This document shows positions 33,970 to 45,813 of a stretch of DNA of 64,000 bases, piece by piece; the first letter of the stretch is position 1; each line of letters opens with the position of its first letter. The stretch lies in assembly GCA_002914805.1 (NCBI GenBank), contig JXTB01000026.1:371273-435272 (forward strand). The letters run 5' to 3'. The notes beneath the pieces are model-generated. The model was not told where the DNA came from. It ran no database searches and saw only the letters and a list, made by a program, of their open reading frames with translations. The position numbers were made by a program, and so were the translations under genes. Origin of the DNA: Parasponia andersonii. Lineage: Eukaryota; Streptophyta; Magnoliopsida; Rosales; Cannabaceae.

Positions 33970-35124
33970 CTGGATAAGACCCATTACCCAATACATGGTG
34001 TTAGGGAACCTGCCCGTAGACCCCAAAAAGTAAGGTCGATCAGACTGAATGCTGCCCAATACTCGATGGTGGGGGGTCAACTATATAGAAGGTCAATGAT
34101 GGGGCTGATGCTGAAGTGCATAGGCCCTATAGAGGTGCAGAAGCTGATGGAGGAAATCCACGAGGAAGTGTGTGGCAACCACTCTGGCGGGTGGAGCCTT
34201 GCCCACAGGGCCTTAACGGCTGGATAGTTCTGGCCCTACATGATGACCGAAGCAGCCCAGTTTGTCAAAAAATATGATAAGTGCCAGAGGTTCTCCCCCC
34301 TAAAATGCCAACCCGTGGAAGAGCTCCATTCGAACATAACTCCTTGTCCCTTCGCCAAATGGGGTCTGGATATCGTCGAAGAACTCTCCAGAAGCCCCAG
34401 GGGAAGGAGGTATGTCCTACTAGCTATCGATTATTTCATTAAATGGGTGGAAGCTGAAGCCTACGTAACCGTCAATAAGGCAGATGCAGACACGATTAAC
34501 TTTATTTGGAAAAATATAATCTGCTGGTACGGAATCTCGAAAGAGATACATGCTGACCATAGCACACAGTTCCAAAATGTTAAACTCAAGGAGCTATGTG
34601 ATTTGTATGATATAAAGCTCAGCTTCTCATTTGTAAATTACCCCCAGGGGAACGGCCAAGCGAAGGCAACGAACAAGGCCATCTTCAGCAATATTAAAAA
34701 GAACTTGCAGGAGGCAAAAGGAAAGTGGTTAGAAGAGCTACCAGCCATCGTGTGGGCCCACCGAACCACGGAGCGGAGGTCAATGGGAAGAACACCCTTT
34801 GCCATGGTCTATGGGTCAGAGGCTGTGATCCCGACTGAAATTGGCCTCTCGACCCTTCGCTCCGAAGTGGTCCATCTGGCCTCGTACCACCAGTAAGCCA
34901 GATCTTATTACGCAAAGAAAGTCAACACTCGTCGGTTTAACGCTGGAGATTGAGTCTTAAATGTTAGAACAGGGAATTCCTTAAAGCTAGACTTCAACTG
35001 AGTCGGACCCTACGAGGTGATCAAAGAGCTCGACAATGGCGCATACATCCTAAAAGAACTCAAGATTGAGAAAAGCCTACCCAACACGTGGAATGCCAAG
35101 CACTTGAAGAAATACTACGTGTGA
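33970..35124 (+). pseudogene. Integrase (Tat), catalytic Glu replaced by Lys
   Basis: The zinc-binding part reads HEEVCGNHSGG and later VKKYDKCQRFS, where the first Cys of the usual C-D-K-C pair is Tyr. The core (34,240-34,896) has GLDIVEEL for the first Asp and IHADHSTQF for the second. The segment normally PQGNGQAE has Lys instead of Glu (codon 34,663-34,665), so the catalytic D-D-E is broken. The C-terminal part ends NAKHLKKYYV at the stop 35,122-35,124 after several internal stops. Integrase inserts the cDNA; the perfect GTATC duplication shows the parental enzyme worked. Confidence 0.92.
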
Positions 35125-35239
35125 GACACATGTAAATACTTGTGTTATTAAATAGCCCGATTCCAAAACAAATCGAAATGTCTGCTACACGGATTTACCC
35201 ACTAGTTTTCTATGCAAAAGGGTCTGCCTCAGTGCCAGA

Positions 35240-35740
35240 CCCCTTGAACTATTCGCACGAATAAAGATCATATTGTGGGAATCATATCGTGCAATAAAAT
35301 ACTTGCCGATGGCCCGAAAAAAACGTACGAGGAGGAATGAGCTGTGCAATAAAATACTTGCCAGCAGACCTCAATAAAGATCGTACTGTGGGAATCACAT
35401 CGCGCAAAAAATGCTTGCTGATGGCCTGAGAAAACGTACGAAGAGGAATGAGTTGTGCAATAAAATGCTTACCAGCAGACCTCAATAAAGATCATACTGT
35501 AGGAATCACATCACGTAATAAAATGCTTATTGATGGCCCGAGAAAACGTACGAAGAGGGGCGGGTTGTGCAATAAAATGCTTGCCAGCAGATCTCATTCA
35601 AGAGTGTACTATGGGAATCACATCATAATAAAATGCTTGCCGATGACCTGAGAGAACGTACAAAGGGTAACAGGCCACGCGGCAAAAATTCACCGCCGAC
35701 ACTCAAGAAACACCTACACAATGGGGAAGAATTGTGCGAT
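35240..35740 (+). repeat. ~112-bp tandem repeats, about 4 units
   Basis: GGAATCA followed by CATCRCG-type sequence recurs at 35,278, 35,391, 35,502 and 35,614 (periods 113, 111, 112). Each unit also includes GCTTGCCGATGGCC, AACGTACGAAGAGG, TTGTGCAATAAAATGCTT and CCAGCAGACCTCAATAAAGA. It lies directly after pol. Open frames on both strands here are repeat artefacts. Confidence 0.9.
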
Positions 35741-35756
35741 AACACCCCCGCCCCAG

Positions 35757-35990
35757 AGAGCATCTTAGCTACAAGTAAGCTGAAGGTAAACGGAGCTAGG
35801 GTCTACCCATTGGAAGTAGACCCTTCCCAGAGAACACCTTAGCTACACATAAGCTGAAGGTAAACGGAGCCAGGGTCTACCCATTGGAAGTAGACCCACC
35901 CTAGAGGGCACCTTAGCTACATGTAAGCTGAAGGTAAATAGAGCCAGGGTCTACCCATTAGAAGTAGACCTTATAGGGTCTGCCTATTGG
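35757..35990 (+). repeat. 74-bp tandem repeats, 3 units
   Basis: CTTAGCTACA recurs at 35,764, 35,838 and 35,912 (period 74), each followed by TAAGCTGAAGGTAAA, GGGTCTACCCATTGGAAG and TAGACCC. A partial fourth GGTCTGCCTATTGGAAG follows. The array lies immediately after the 112-bp array. Confidence 0.9.
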
Positions 35991-36059
35991 AAGTAGACCC
36001 AGATAAGTTACACAGGACACCAGATGTATAATCTTCCAAACACAAAGACTAAAATCAAA

Positions 36060-36610
36060 ACCAAATTCTGTTTATTAATGCTTAAATTACAAAGTGCGTG
36101 GTCGACAGGGACACAGACCCAGTATCTTTATTTGTCGGAAACAGGTCTTGGACAGACTCGCAAGGACACATCGGAATGATAACGCCCTGTTTGCTTCCAG
36201 CGAGAGCTGAGCCCAGGCCTTTTCTTTTGCATGGGTCCAAGTACGAATCGGCCAACCTCTGGAGCTGGTCCCTGGCGCGATCCCATTTAGGGTCAGAGAA
36301 GTCCAACCATATGCACAGATCAAATTCTGCGAAGACAAGTCATAATAGTAATTATACATCCTCAGAGCCAGACGAGCCTGAACTCATATCCCGATCTTTG
36401 GAGTTAATCTTGTCAGTAATAGCATGTAGAGGATTCACTAATAACTCCAAATCATATATGAATGGGCAAGACCCAGAGGTCGATCAAACTACCGACAAGG
36501 GAATGGCATCGTATATGATATCCGACCCTGACCACAAATGTGGGCAACAGAAGAAGAAAAACAGAATAAACGTGAGAAAAGTACGCCATTTTATTATTTA
36601 AACAGATGCT
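36060..36610 (-). other. 3' end of the antisense transcription unit, candidate poly(A) signals
   Basis: Past the antisense stop at 36,677 the minus strand has AATAAA at about 36,590-36,596 and again at about 36,066-36,073. Between them are short open frames on both strands without recognised motifs, including a 74-codon minus frame at 36,082-36,306. These could be a UTR or a further broken exon. Confidence 0.35.
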
Positions 36611-36676
36611 TACAATAAGGGTTAACTTTACACTATACAATTAGTACCTTACAAGTACTTAAAAGAGCGAGTGGCC

Positions 36677-39600
36677 CTAATTACCTCCGGCAGGGGGAGC
36701 GATGCTGGCTTTGGCACTTGGTCCAGCTTCGGCAGGGAGAGGTATATCAGGCTCGGAGTCATCGCTAGACATGACGACCGCACTTGACCCTCCACCAGTT
36801 AAAGCACCAGGACTAGGCTGGCTCTCAAGAACCTCCGTGGCTTGTTCTGGTAGGTCAGAAATAGGCACAATCTCTTTGGCGACCGAGGCAGATGTAGAGG
36901 GCCTGTCATTCTCTTCGTCGAGCATCTTCAATACATCAGGATGGTACATGATATTAATCTCATCCCCCAGCTATTGCATATAGTACCCAACAGAGTAATG
37001 GTCCCTCTCGACACCCTTCTACTAATCGAACTGGTCTGGCGTCACCACCTCCGTGTGGCCCTCAAATTCCTTATTCTCCCAGCCAGACCTATAGCTCTCT
37101 GCAGAAAGAATGTCCACCTACCTCTGGTACCTCATCTTCAGCTTCTTTGCATCAGCCAACCTATCTTTCAGCATCGCCAACCTCAGTTCCACTTGCCGCT
37201 TTGACAAGTTGATCAAAAGAGTGTTAATATCGGCAAGGTCTTCACCGCGCTTGCGAATCAGCTCCACGTGAGTTTCCATCAGTTTACAGTGATCCAAATA
37301 GAGATGTCGGATTACCTCGTTGGACCGGTCGAGTATGCGTTGCAGGGAATAGGCCTCTAACTTGACTTTCACCTCAACTTTTCCTCGAATCCTTAGCCTC
37401 ATTGATGACTCTGTCACGAGCAATGAAAGCAAGCCCCATCTCGGCCCCTACACTCTGCAGCTCCTGCTCCTTGACCTTGAGCTCAGCTTGGGCCAACCTG
37501 GCAGCCTCAGCCTCCGAGCATAGATCCGGAACCTCAGCTTCGAGAAACTTGACCTTCCCCTCCACCTCGGCCAACCTGGCAATCAGTTCTTCACTTCTGG
37601 CCCTCTCGACGCTCAAAGCATGAGCCACTGCGCTGCTGACTCTAGCCTTATCCAGGCTCCGATACAGGTCGAAGTTCGCCCTCAACACGACGAGGGCGCC
37701 TCACTCCACTCGGCTACCACAGCACGGGTATTCAGCTGCCTGGTCAGCTCACCGACACGAGAAGAGTAGAAAGACTGAACGACACCTAGCTGTAGAATAT
37801 AAAAAGGGGGAGTTAGTGTTCAGCAAAGATGCCGAAAGCATGGAGATGATGGCTAGACGAGCCAAACCTGTGCAATGCTATGGCCAGCAACGAGACCTAT
37901 GTTCTCCAGGGAGAGAACCTCTAGCTCGAACTTTGTGGCTGGACCCTCTCCCTAGGTATCATCCACGTCTAAGGAACGTGACTCTACCCCACCAACTGTG
38001 AGGACACCTTCTCCCCCACTAAACGCACTCCAGTAGCTTCTTTTGACGCTCCTGAAGTGGGGAAGGTGGGGGCAGTAGAAGATGGAACGTCTCCAAGTGC
38101 ACCTTCGGCGACAACTGGAGGTGGTGCATCCTTAGCAGAAGAAGCCCCCATGGCCGCTATTACTTCAGCGGCCCCGGCAACCACCTCACTTGGAGACCTG
38201 CTTGGCTGTAATTTTTCGGTCTTATCTTGACCAACATGCTCGGATGGGCTACCGTGCACGGACCTTCTCCTCCTTATGATGGTTAGGGTTGCCCCGTCAT
38301 CGTCACTGTCTGAAGAGGGGGAAGTTTCGCCTCTCTTCCCCGCCGGTGTGTCTTCTCTCTCGGATGGGTCGACTTCACGACCCCGCTTCACAGGGACCAG
38401 AGGAGGAGAAGACAGGTGAGACTTCAGCTTGGAGCCCCACCACTGAGCTCGGCAATTTCTCTACAGGAGCGAGCGAAACCGGACCCCGTGCTTATCTTCG
38501 AGCCGGTATAGCAAGCTCCCCTGGATGGCTCGAAGGTGCTCTTTTGCCTTATACGATCTTTACGGCCGGCGCCCCTTTTCCTTACATGATCTTTACAGCC
38601 GGCGCCTCCCGGATCGTGGGCCCACCTGCCTCAGGAGAAGGCATCACGAGTGCATCATCCTCAGAGGACACCACCAGATGCCGACCAGTGGGGACCTTGG
38701 ATTAGGCTCTGTGGGTGACAATACTCCCTTTGGCTGAGGAGGGATTTGCCGAAGGGCCAACATTCGAACTTGCAAGAGTGAGTGATGCGATTAAAACGCA
38801 GCCATGCCCTAATCGACCAAGCCCTAGGGCACGAAATGAACTCACTCCTAACCCTCTTGGGGGTAGCAGCTTCCTCGCTTTGGAACCTGATGCACTCATC
38901 GGTCACGAGCTTCATCGCCTCTTCGAGCTCATGACTGGTCGGTGCCACTAGGTCATTGGGACCTACCAGCTGGCTCAAGGTCGTGATCTAACGACTCACC
39001 ATGGTGATGCGACTCTACTCATCCCGGCAGAACCGGTTCAGAGCCGAAGCGTCAAGCTTGCTCCGAAGGTGCTTGGTGATGACTCATGTATCCAGTGAAA
39101 AGGGGAGATGTGAGACCATCCTCGGCATCATGTTCATCACCTGGGGATTCAGAATGACTTGAATGTATCGGTAATCCCCAGCGGATCCGAAGATGATGAG
39201 CCCCTCTAGCTCCTTGAGCTGCCCCACCGACAGCCATGGCTCGAACCTACTTTCCTCCACAGAGGCTGCGTGAGGCCAGAAATCGTGAGCAAAAATGGAC
39301 AAAGTGTCGTAGACCTAAAAATCAAAACACCACTCAGTACTTACTTTGCAGAAAAAGTGAGGGAATTCGAAAACGCTCCCCGTTCACCCTGGTACTCCTC
39401 CAACGGCATATAGCAAGGAGTGAGAATCCCATTGCTTATCTGACCTCAGCAAGCCCCAGAAAACATGGTACCCCAGGAGCAGCTGGAGGTAGAAAGTAGA
39501 GTAAAAGGTCCTTTTAGGGATGAGGGTAAGCTTGTAGGCATAGAAGACTACCTCCAGGTCGACGTGCACGTTGAGGAGGACCGATAGAGCAGAAAGCCCC

Positions 39601-39879
39601 ATCAGGATCATGACCCCATTGGTGTTCAACTGCATCGGATAAATTCTCATCAGGCTGAAGAACTGGTGGACTAGGGGAGGGAAGGGAAACCGTAGCCATT
39701 TAAGGTACTTCCTCCCCCAAGATGATGGAGCCTTCAGGGGCAGAGGGGAGAAGGTACCATTCAGCCGAACCCTCGACCCATTGTAAGGTGACTTCACCAG
39801 GGAAGCAGAGCTGCCTTCCTAATAAGCTCAACTCAGAATCTGCGATGGGGCGGAGTTTCTGACTCTGGTTCAGAGCCAT
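36677..39879 (-). pseudogene. Antisense gene relic of the Tat element (PF04195-like)
   Basis: On the minus strand a gene starts at ATG 39,877-39,879 (MALNQSQKLRPI) and runs toward pol in broken pieces. Block 39,797-39,384 includes FPFPPLVHQFFSLMRIYPMQ and LNVHVDLEVVFYAYKL, matching the domain often annotated in plant genomes as putative gypsy-type transposon (PF04195). Next come a Ser/Asp-rich part with TSPSSDSDDDGATLTIIRRR (38,391-37,984), a coiled-coil-like part (ERARSEELIARLAEVEGKVK, 37,688-37,374; 37,432-37,118) and an acidic end with SSDDSEPDIPLP (36,949-36,677). Its function is unknown. Antisense extra ORFs between pol and 3' LTR are described for Tat elements. Frameshifts and stops separate the blocks. 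Confidence 0.8.
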
Positions 39880-40023
39880 TATCGTGGGTGCAATCAAAGA
39901 GAGCAAAAGTTTCTAGAAAAGGGAAGATTCGGAAACCCTAAGATTTGAGAAGGCTGGAAGTTTTGAAAGAAAGAGAGCATGAGCACTTAGGATTTCGGTA
40001 AAGTAAGAGATGAGCACAAGCGC

Positions 40024-40036
40024 GGCTTTTTATAGA
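40024..40036 (-). promoter_or_regulatory. Candidate TATA box of the antisense gene
   Basis: Read on the minus strand, CTATAAAAAGCC lies about 150 bases upstream of the antisense ATG at 39,879, inside the element and just before its 3' LTR. Position and orientation fit an independent promoter for the antisense transcript. Activity is inferred. Confidence 0.5.
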
Positions 40037-40262
40037 GGAGAAGCTGAGAAGTTTTTCCTGGAGGAGAATAGTGTGAGGAAATTGGAAGTGTCAAAATCTC
40101 AAAATTTTGAAAAAGTCGTGGAACGAGTTGACATGCGTCAGCATCATTAACAGAGGAATAATGACTGTAATGAGATACGCATACCCTTCGAATTAGCGAG
40201 CTGGAGGAATGATTTCCCCACTTGATGGCTGCAAATCCATCAAATAGGGAAATAAGGACAGT

Positions 40263-41102
40263 TGTGGGGGCCCACTCTTAGGTCATGTGCTATGTGGACG
40301 ATTAAGTGGCGGAATAGATGACAAGGGACACACCGTTTAACACGTGTCCAGGAGGGCCGCTTGAAAGCCACATAAATTGCACGCGATATGACTTGGGCCC
40401 GTTGGTTGTCGCAAGCCAGGGCTGAATCCATCCTAGACCCTCGACGGGTTCAGCCCAATCTAATTCTTGCCTCGACAGATAGGGGTCAGAAACTTCGAGG
40501 GTCTTCCGCTAGAAGATCATTGGGGGTAGTGCACTGCTCCAGACCCAGATAGGACATTTAAGCGATCCTGGGTAAGTGTGCTCATTGGTCAAACTGCCCA
40601 GATAGAACGGCGGGTTGTCAGAGTCTCGCCTTTACCAGGCTTGCACCATAGGGGACGGTAAAAAGCAGATCACGACAATACAAGGGAGATTACGGTGACC
40701 ATGGCCTGTATTTTCTGGAATAAGTCATGACGAGAAAATGGTACTCGATCCTGGAATTGAGAGCCGGCAGGTTCTCGGTTCCAGGATTATATATATATGT
40801 GCCATACATCTCCTCGAAGGAGGAGATATACAGTTAGATAGACAAAAATTTCACAAAAAAAATAAACTTAGTCTTTGTTATTCAATCTCGGGATTAAATA
40901 TCTGACTTAAGCATAGGAGAGTTTTTGCAGGTGGCCACCCCTGCCTCGTTAATCCGGAGTGAGATCAAAAGTATCCTGAGATAGCAATGACATATGGACA
41001 GTTGGTAGGAACAGCACCAACAATTTGGACACCTAGATAGTTGGTAGGACCAGCACCAACAGTTTGAAGACACGTGAACAGTTGGTAAGAATAGCTCCAA
41101 CA
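40263..41102 (+). repeat. 3' LTR of the Tat element, with preceding purine tract
   Basis: 840 bases from TGTGGGGGCCCACTC to CTCCAACA, matching the 5' LTR over its whole length. The purine-rich ATAGGGAAATAAGGACAGT precedes it (about 40,244-40,262) and is the likely plus-strand primer site. The shortened TATA tract and the U5 stem-loop units are also present here. Confidence 0.95.
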
Positions 41103-41107
41103 GTATC

Positions 41108-43920
41108 CGTACGATCTCATATTATTACAATAGTACATAAAAATTTTAACAAGTATATATTCCTTTTAAATTTATTTAAGATGTCTAATTTTGGTTATGA
41201 CTATCCATCAACAATTACAACAACAAAAGAGGAAAAGAGAGGGGGAAAAAAAAACACGATAGAGAATTTACGATGGTTATAACGGAACTGGTATTATCAT
41301 TAATAAAGGGACATTTCTTAACGTTCCGGCTTTACAGTACACTTTTCTCAGCAAGGTGATATAAGAGGGCCGAGACAAAACTCAGCTCTCATTCACGTAC
41401 GGCAAGGCCGTTTCTAGTGATTTTGAAAGGCAAAATTTATCTCATTTGGCTCAATTAAATCATTCTATTTGACATTGATAAGCTCTATACTTTTTTTCTT
41501 TGAAAAGCAAAAGGGATTTATTAGGTTTTGATAATTGTTTTGGCCCCATAGATTTTAGAAGAACTTTTATGTTCAACGACTACAATTCTTGATGATTTTG
41601 TGATTTTTTTTTCGATTGCTTTAGATTCAAATTTGAAAAGATATCATAGCTTATGACTCAATTTTTGAGTCTAAGAACAATTTGGCCCAATTTGAAGCAT
41701 TTTTGTTTAGTATTGTTCAATAACTCCAAATTTATAGCTTATAATTTTAGATATGGAATTTATGTAAATGTACATTGTTAGATAATTTTGTGTTGTTTAT
41801 AAACTAGATTTTAGTTTAATTACATTGACCATTAGTATACATATGTAGTATTAATATATGTAGTTAATTAGATATGTGGTATTAATATATGTATTTAATT
41901 AGTATTCTGATTGATTTGAATTTATTAGGTTTATTTAAAAAAAAGGTTGAATTTTGGATTTACATAGTTTTGAATCTTTTTTTTAACAAATTAACTTTTA
42001 ATAAAGTTAATTAAATATTAGACATTAATTTTGTTAATTAGTTAATACTAAGTATGAATTGAGTTAAATGTGGAGGTTTTGATATTGGAAGTTGCATTTG
42101 GAAGTTTAGATCAGTTGTGTGCATTGTTTTTTGGGAGTTAGTTAATTTTTAAGGAAAAATTCTGCCAAATTTATGTGTTTGTGAATGGATAAAGTTAGAT
42201 GATAAAGATTAAATTATTAAAAGAGTATCAAGATGGAGTCGAGTATTTCTTAAAATTTTCAAACCAACTGATATAGATCCTATTAGACTCCACATCTACG
42301 TGTTAAGTGTGGTAGAGTGAACTACATGCAAGATGTTGATGTTAGTGGATATTTATTCTTCCATAAAATAGATACATCTTATAAGAAATAGATATGGTAT
42401 AGAGAATACTCATGTCGTGAGAATTTTCCTAACAGAAAGTTTGAAAAAAATATGTATCGCGATTCATATTAAGTAATTATGATGGTATAGTACTTTATTA
42501 TTTGTACATGTAATTTTCATCATTCCGATCGTGCGTGTTATAATTTTCATTGTGAGATACTTATATGGTGAATTTTTGAGATTAGAACGCTTGTGTCTTC
42601 TTGCATTCGTTGAGCTTTCTCTTATTTGGATCTTTTGTCTTCAGTGATAAAACTGGTGGTCGTCCTCGTTTCTTTGTATAACATTTTCATGTAGGGAGCA
42701 ATGGAACTATATTATTAATTCCTTAAAATATAGGGTAAAATTTCTTTTTTGTATGGTAAATTATTGTTTGGTTGATTTTGTTTTCAAATGCTTCATATTT
42801 CGGTTTCTATAAGCTTTGTTTTTGTTATGTTCGGTATTTTTCATTGAATAGGCAATACTAGATGTTAATGGCAATTTGTTCCAAGAAAATGTCTACTTCT
42901 TTGATCTAGTACTCAGTCAACAAGCACAAAATGATGCTTATAAACCTATTCAACCACGTAGCTACTTCAGGCCGCTCCCCCTCATTTTTTTTTAAAAAAT
43001 TATACTTTTTACCTCCATTTTATCTTAAAATTTTAGTTTTATCCTTAATTTACTCCTTTGAATTTTTGTAATTATGGATTTTGCCCCTTTTTATAAAAAA
43101 AAAATGACCTACTAATTCTTTTTAAATTTTTGAACTTTCCTTATATTATTTTGAAGTACAAATTTTATCTATACTAAGGATAATTTTTCTTTAGACTCAT
43201 TTTAAATACTTTTTTCAATTCTATAGTGGCCTGTATTGACTAATGTGTTTCAAAATTAGTTAAAAATTTTTTTATTAAATATCCCTCTAAAAACATTTCT
43301 TGGCTCCGTCATTGAACCTATTGTTGAAGTGAATAAAACTCCTAAAACGGTTAACACAATGAACAATTTCAAAGCATTTTAAATATAATATTTTGTACGT
43401 GTTTATAACTACTTATGTTCTCCTTTAGTGCTTTAAGATATATCATACCAACATGGACATATAGGAAAAAGGAAGAAGGTCCAGTGCCCTTGTAACTGAT
43501 TACGGTATGAGATATATGAATCTATACAGAATGTACTATTAGTCTTTTTTTCAATTTATGTGTTTTAATTATATAAATATATATATATATTTATAGTTTC
43601 CATTTAAATATAGTGTCATCGTCAGTTTAGTGGGATGCAGTTTTTACATCTTGTGCATTATAAGAGACTTGGCAATGGATGATAGTTCTGTAGATTAAAT
43701 GGGATCAAATGTAATGTGTTTCCTATATATATTTCACTTTGTTTATCTAAAATTAATAACTTCACACATATACATAATATTTGTACTTATTTTGATTTGT
43801 TTCTCTAATCTCAGTGTCATGCCGAAGAAATCTACATAATGCACGACATAAATGCATGGTAAAGAGCGTATACATCTTAGATTTAGTTTTAGCTTCCACT
43901 TTAGTTTTATTATTATTTTT
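41108..43920. other. AT-rich intergenic DNA, no gene seen
   Basis: No recognised coding motif. Some segments (41,300-41,460; 42,220-42,560; 43,290-43,330) look slightly more complex and may be very old transposon debris, but no family could be assigned and no terminal repeat was found. Confidence 0.5.
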
Positions 43921-45813
43921 TTAATTTTATTCAAATTCTAAAATGGCGACACTTTCTTATTTTTTTTAATTTTATTTAAACTCTAAAATGGTGACAACTG
44001 CTGCCACTTTAGTTCTTTTTATTTTCTTATTTTTTAAAATTTTATTTAAACTCTAAAGCGGCAACAATAATTGTCGCTTTAGATTTTTTTTTTAATTTTA
44101 TTTAAACTCTAAAGCAGTGAAAATATTTGCCGCTTTAACTTTTTAATTAGAATAAAATTTTTAAATAAAAAAATAATTATAAATAATAAATAATAAAATA
44201 CTCTAAAGCAGCGACTAGCTTTTTAATTGGAATAAAATTTTTTTAGTATCTCAGTTCTGTAAATGAGGATCATCATATCAATAAGTTTATGTGAATTTTT
44301 AACATAATTTTGCTTTAAATTCTATTTGTAGAAGTGGTTTTAATTAAAGGTGCAAATTAATCCTTGAAGTAATGTTTCAGTACTTGTTTTGACGATTAAT
44401 TTGTTTTTTTCCAATAACACTAGAACTCTAAAGTAGATGAGAGATTTAGTGAGATAAATTGCTTAAGAAAAGCTCAGAGATAAATTATGAAAGCTCACAT
44501 AATTTTATGAGACTAGAAAACTTGTGTTTATAGATAAGATTAGTACAAGCTTTAGGCCATGTAATGGAGATTATGGTAGTGTTTCCCTTTCTCATTAGCA
44601 TATAATTAAAAGTCATATATTTTATTGATAATGAAGCAAACTTCTTCAGAAATAAGAATTCCTGATCTCATAAGAGAGAAACATACTAAGATACCATAAT
44701 CATTTAGTCTGAATAAAATGTACATGAGCTTAGCCTATAAAGTATCATGGACGGCAAACTATTACAAAACAACAAGGTCTAAATGAAAAACGACAAAAGA
44801 AGAAAGAGAGCTAAATGAAATTGCTCTAACAAAAATGACAACACTCATCAAACGGCACAAACAACAATTTGTTTGACTGTTTACATTAAAAATATATTAG
44901 TAGTTATCGTAGAATAGATTAAAGGGCGATCCCGCAAAGAAGTCAAATCAACAATAAAAATGTGAGAAATAAAAAAATGAAAAGAAATTAAATAATCAAC
45001 TAAACATGAAATTAAAAATAATTTAAATTAACCATAACAAAATAGATAAAAATACTAATATGATATAAACAAGGTTTTGAGATTTATTTAATTGTTCGTT
45101 TTAAGTTACCAACTTTGATTCCTATTAATTATTCAATTATATATTTCATATCCCAAACGCAAAGCAAGAAAATATAAAATTGAAGAAGAAATATTAATCT
45201 AAGATATTTGATATAAAAAATTCTTCCAATTAAACCCAAAATAATATATCTTACAAGTTATCTAAAATCGATAATATATAACACAAACAATGCTGCAGGA
45301 AAAAACCAACTAATAAAATAAATAAAAAAATAATTATAATCTAACTTAAATCATTACATAAAGAAAACATGAATAAATATATAGAAGAAACTATAAAAAT
45401 AATATATTAAATTGAAATTAAAAATATTGAAGAATTTAACAAACAAATGTATAAAACATTGAAAGCACTCTAAAGAAATCAAAGATTTAAACATTGAAGA
45501 ATTTAGATTTTCTTCTTTCTTATTTTTTTTTAATTTTATTTAAATTCTAAAGTTTAGGTTTTTAATTGGAATAAAATTTTTAAATGAAAAAGAAATTATA
45601 AATAATAAATAATAAAATATTTTTAAACTCTAAAATAGCGACTATTGCTGCTATAACTTATCTAATATAGGGACTACATGTGTTGCTGCTTTAGGTATCT
45701 ATACTAGCGAATTTATAGCGGCGACTCTAAAGCGGAAACATTATCGTCACTTAGATCTAAAACGGTGATATTATACTTATTTATCGCCGCTCTATTCTTG
45801 TTTTGTTGTAGTG
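43920..45813. mobile_element. CACTA transposon end with duplicated subterminal arrays
   Basis: The right end, reverse-complemented, reads CACTACAACAAAACAAGAA, a well-preserved CACTA terminus ending exactly at 45,813. Inside it are motifs such as GCGGCGAC, CTAAAGCGG and TGTCGCTTTAG. Two blocks in the same orientation, about 43,925-44,240 and 45,515-45,813, carry the same arrays separated by TTTTTTTAATTTTATTTAAA spacers and share TTTTTAATTGGAATAAAATT. In the first block several units are imperfect palindromes, CTAAAGCGGCAACAAT facing ATTGTCGCTTTAG. No matching left CACTA end was found, and no transposase is visible in between, so it is a truncated or non-autonomous relative of the element at 10.4-16.3 kb. 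Confidence 0.75.

Larger units (their letters stand above)
28790..41102 (+). mobile_element. Tat-lineage Ty3/gypsy retrotransposon, full length, inactive
   Basis: LTRs at 28,790-29,630 and 40,263-41,102 both run TG...CA. The flanks are GTATC (28,785-28,789) and GTATC (41,103-41,107), a perfect 5-bp target duplication. The PBS TGGCGCCGTCT, the pol order protease-RT-RNase H-second RNase H-integrase, and a long antisense gene plus tandem repeats between pol and the 3' LTR identify the Tat group. Base composition is clearly less AT-rich than the surroundings. All genes have stops or frameshifts, and the LTRs differ at roughly 15 percent of positions over the first 250 bases by eye, so the insertion is old. 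Confidence 0.95.

Noticed and set aside
36702-38705. Several plus-strand frames of 70-138 codons in the 3' part of the Tat element
   Set aside because: They are shadows of the antisense gene; the minus strand carries the coherent coiled-coil and Ser/Asp-rich protein pattern.
41108-41400. Search for a left CACTA end paired with the right end at 45,813
   Set aside because: Only weak ATTACAATAG-like words were found near 41,120; no array motifs or matching 3-bp flank support them.
42900-43330. Segment with GGCCGCTCCCCCTC and CTTGGCTCCGTCATTG, reminiscent of transposon debris
   Set aside because: No inverted ends, target duplication or coding motif could be found, so no element is called.
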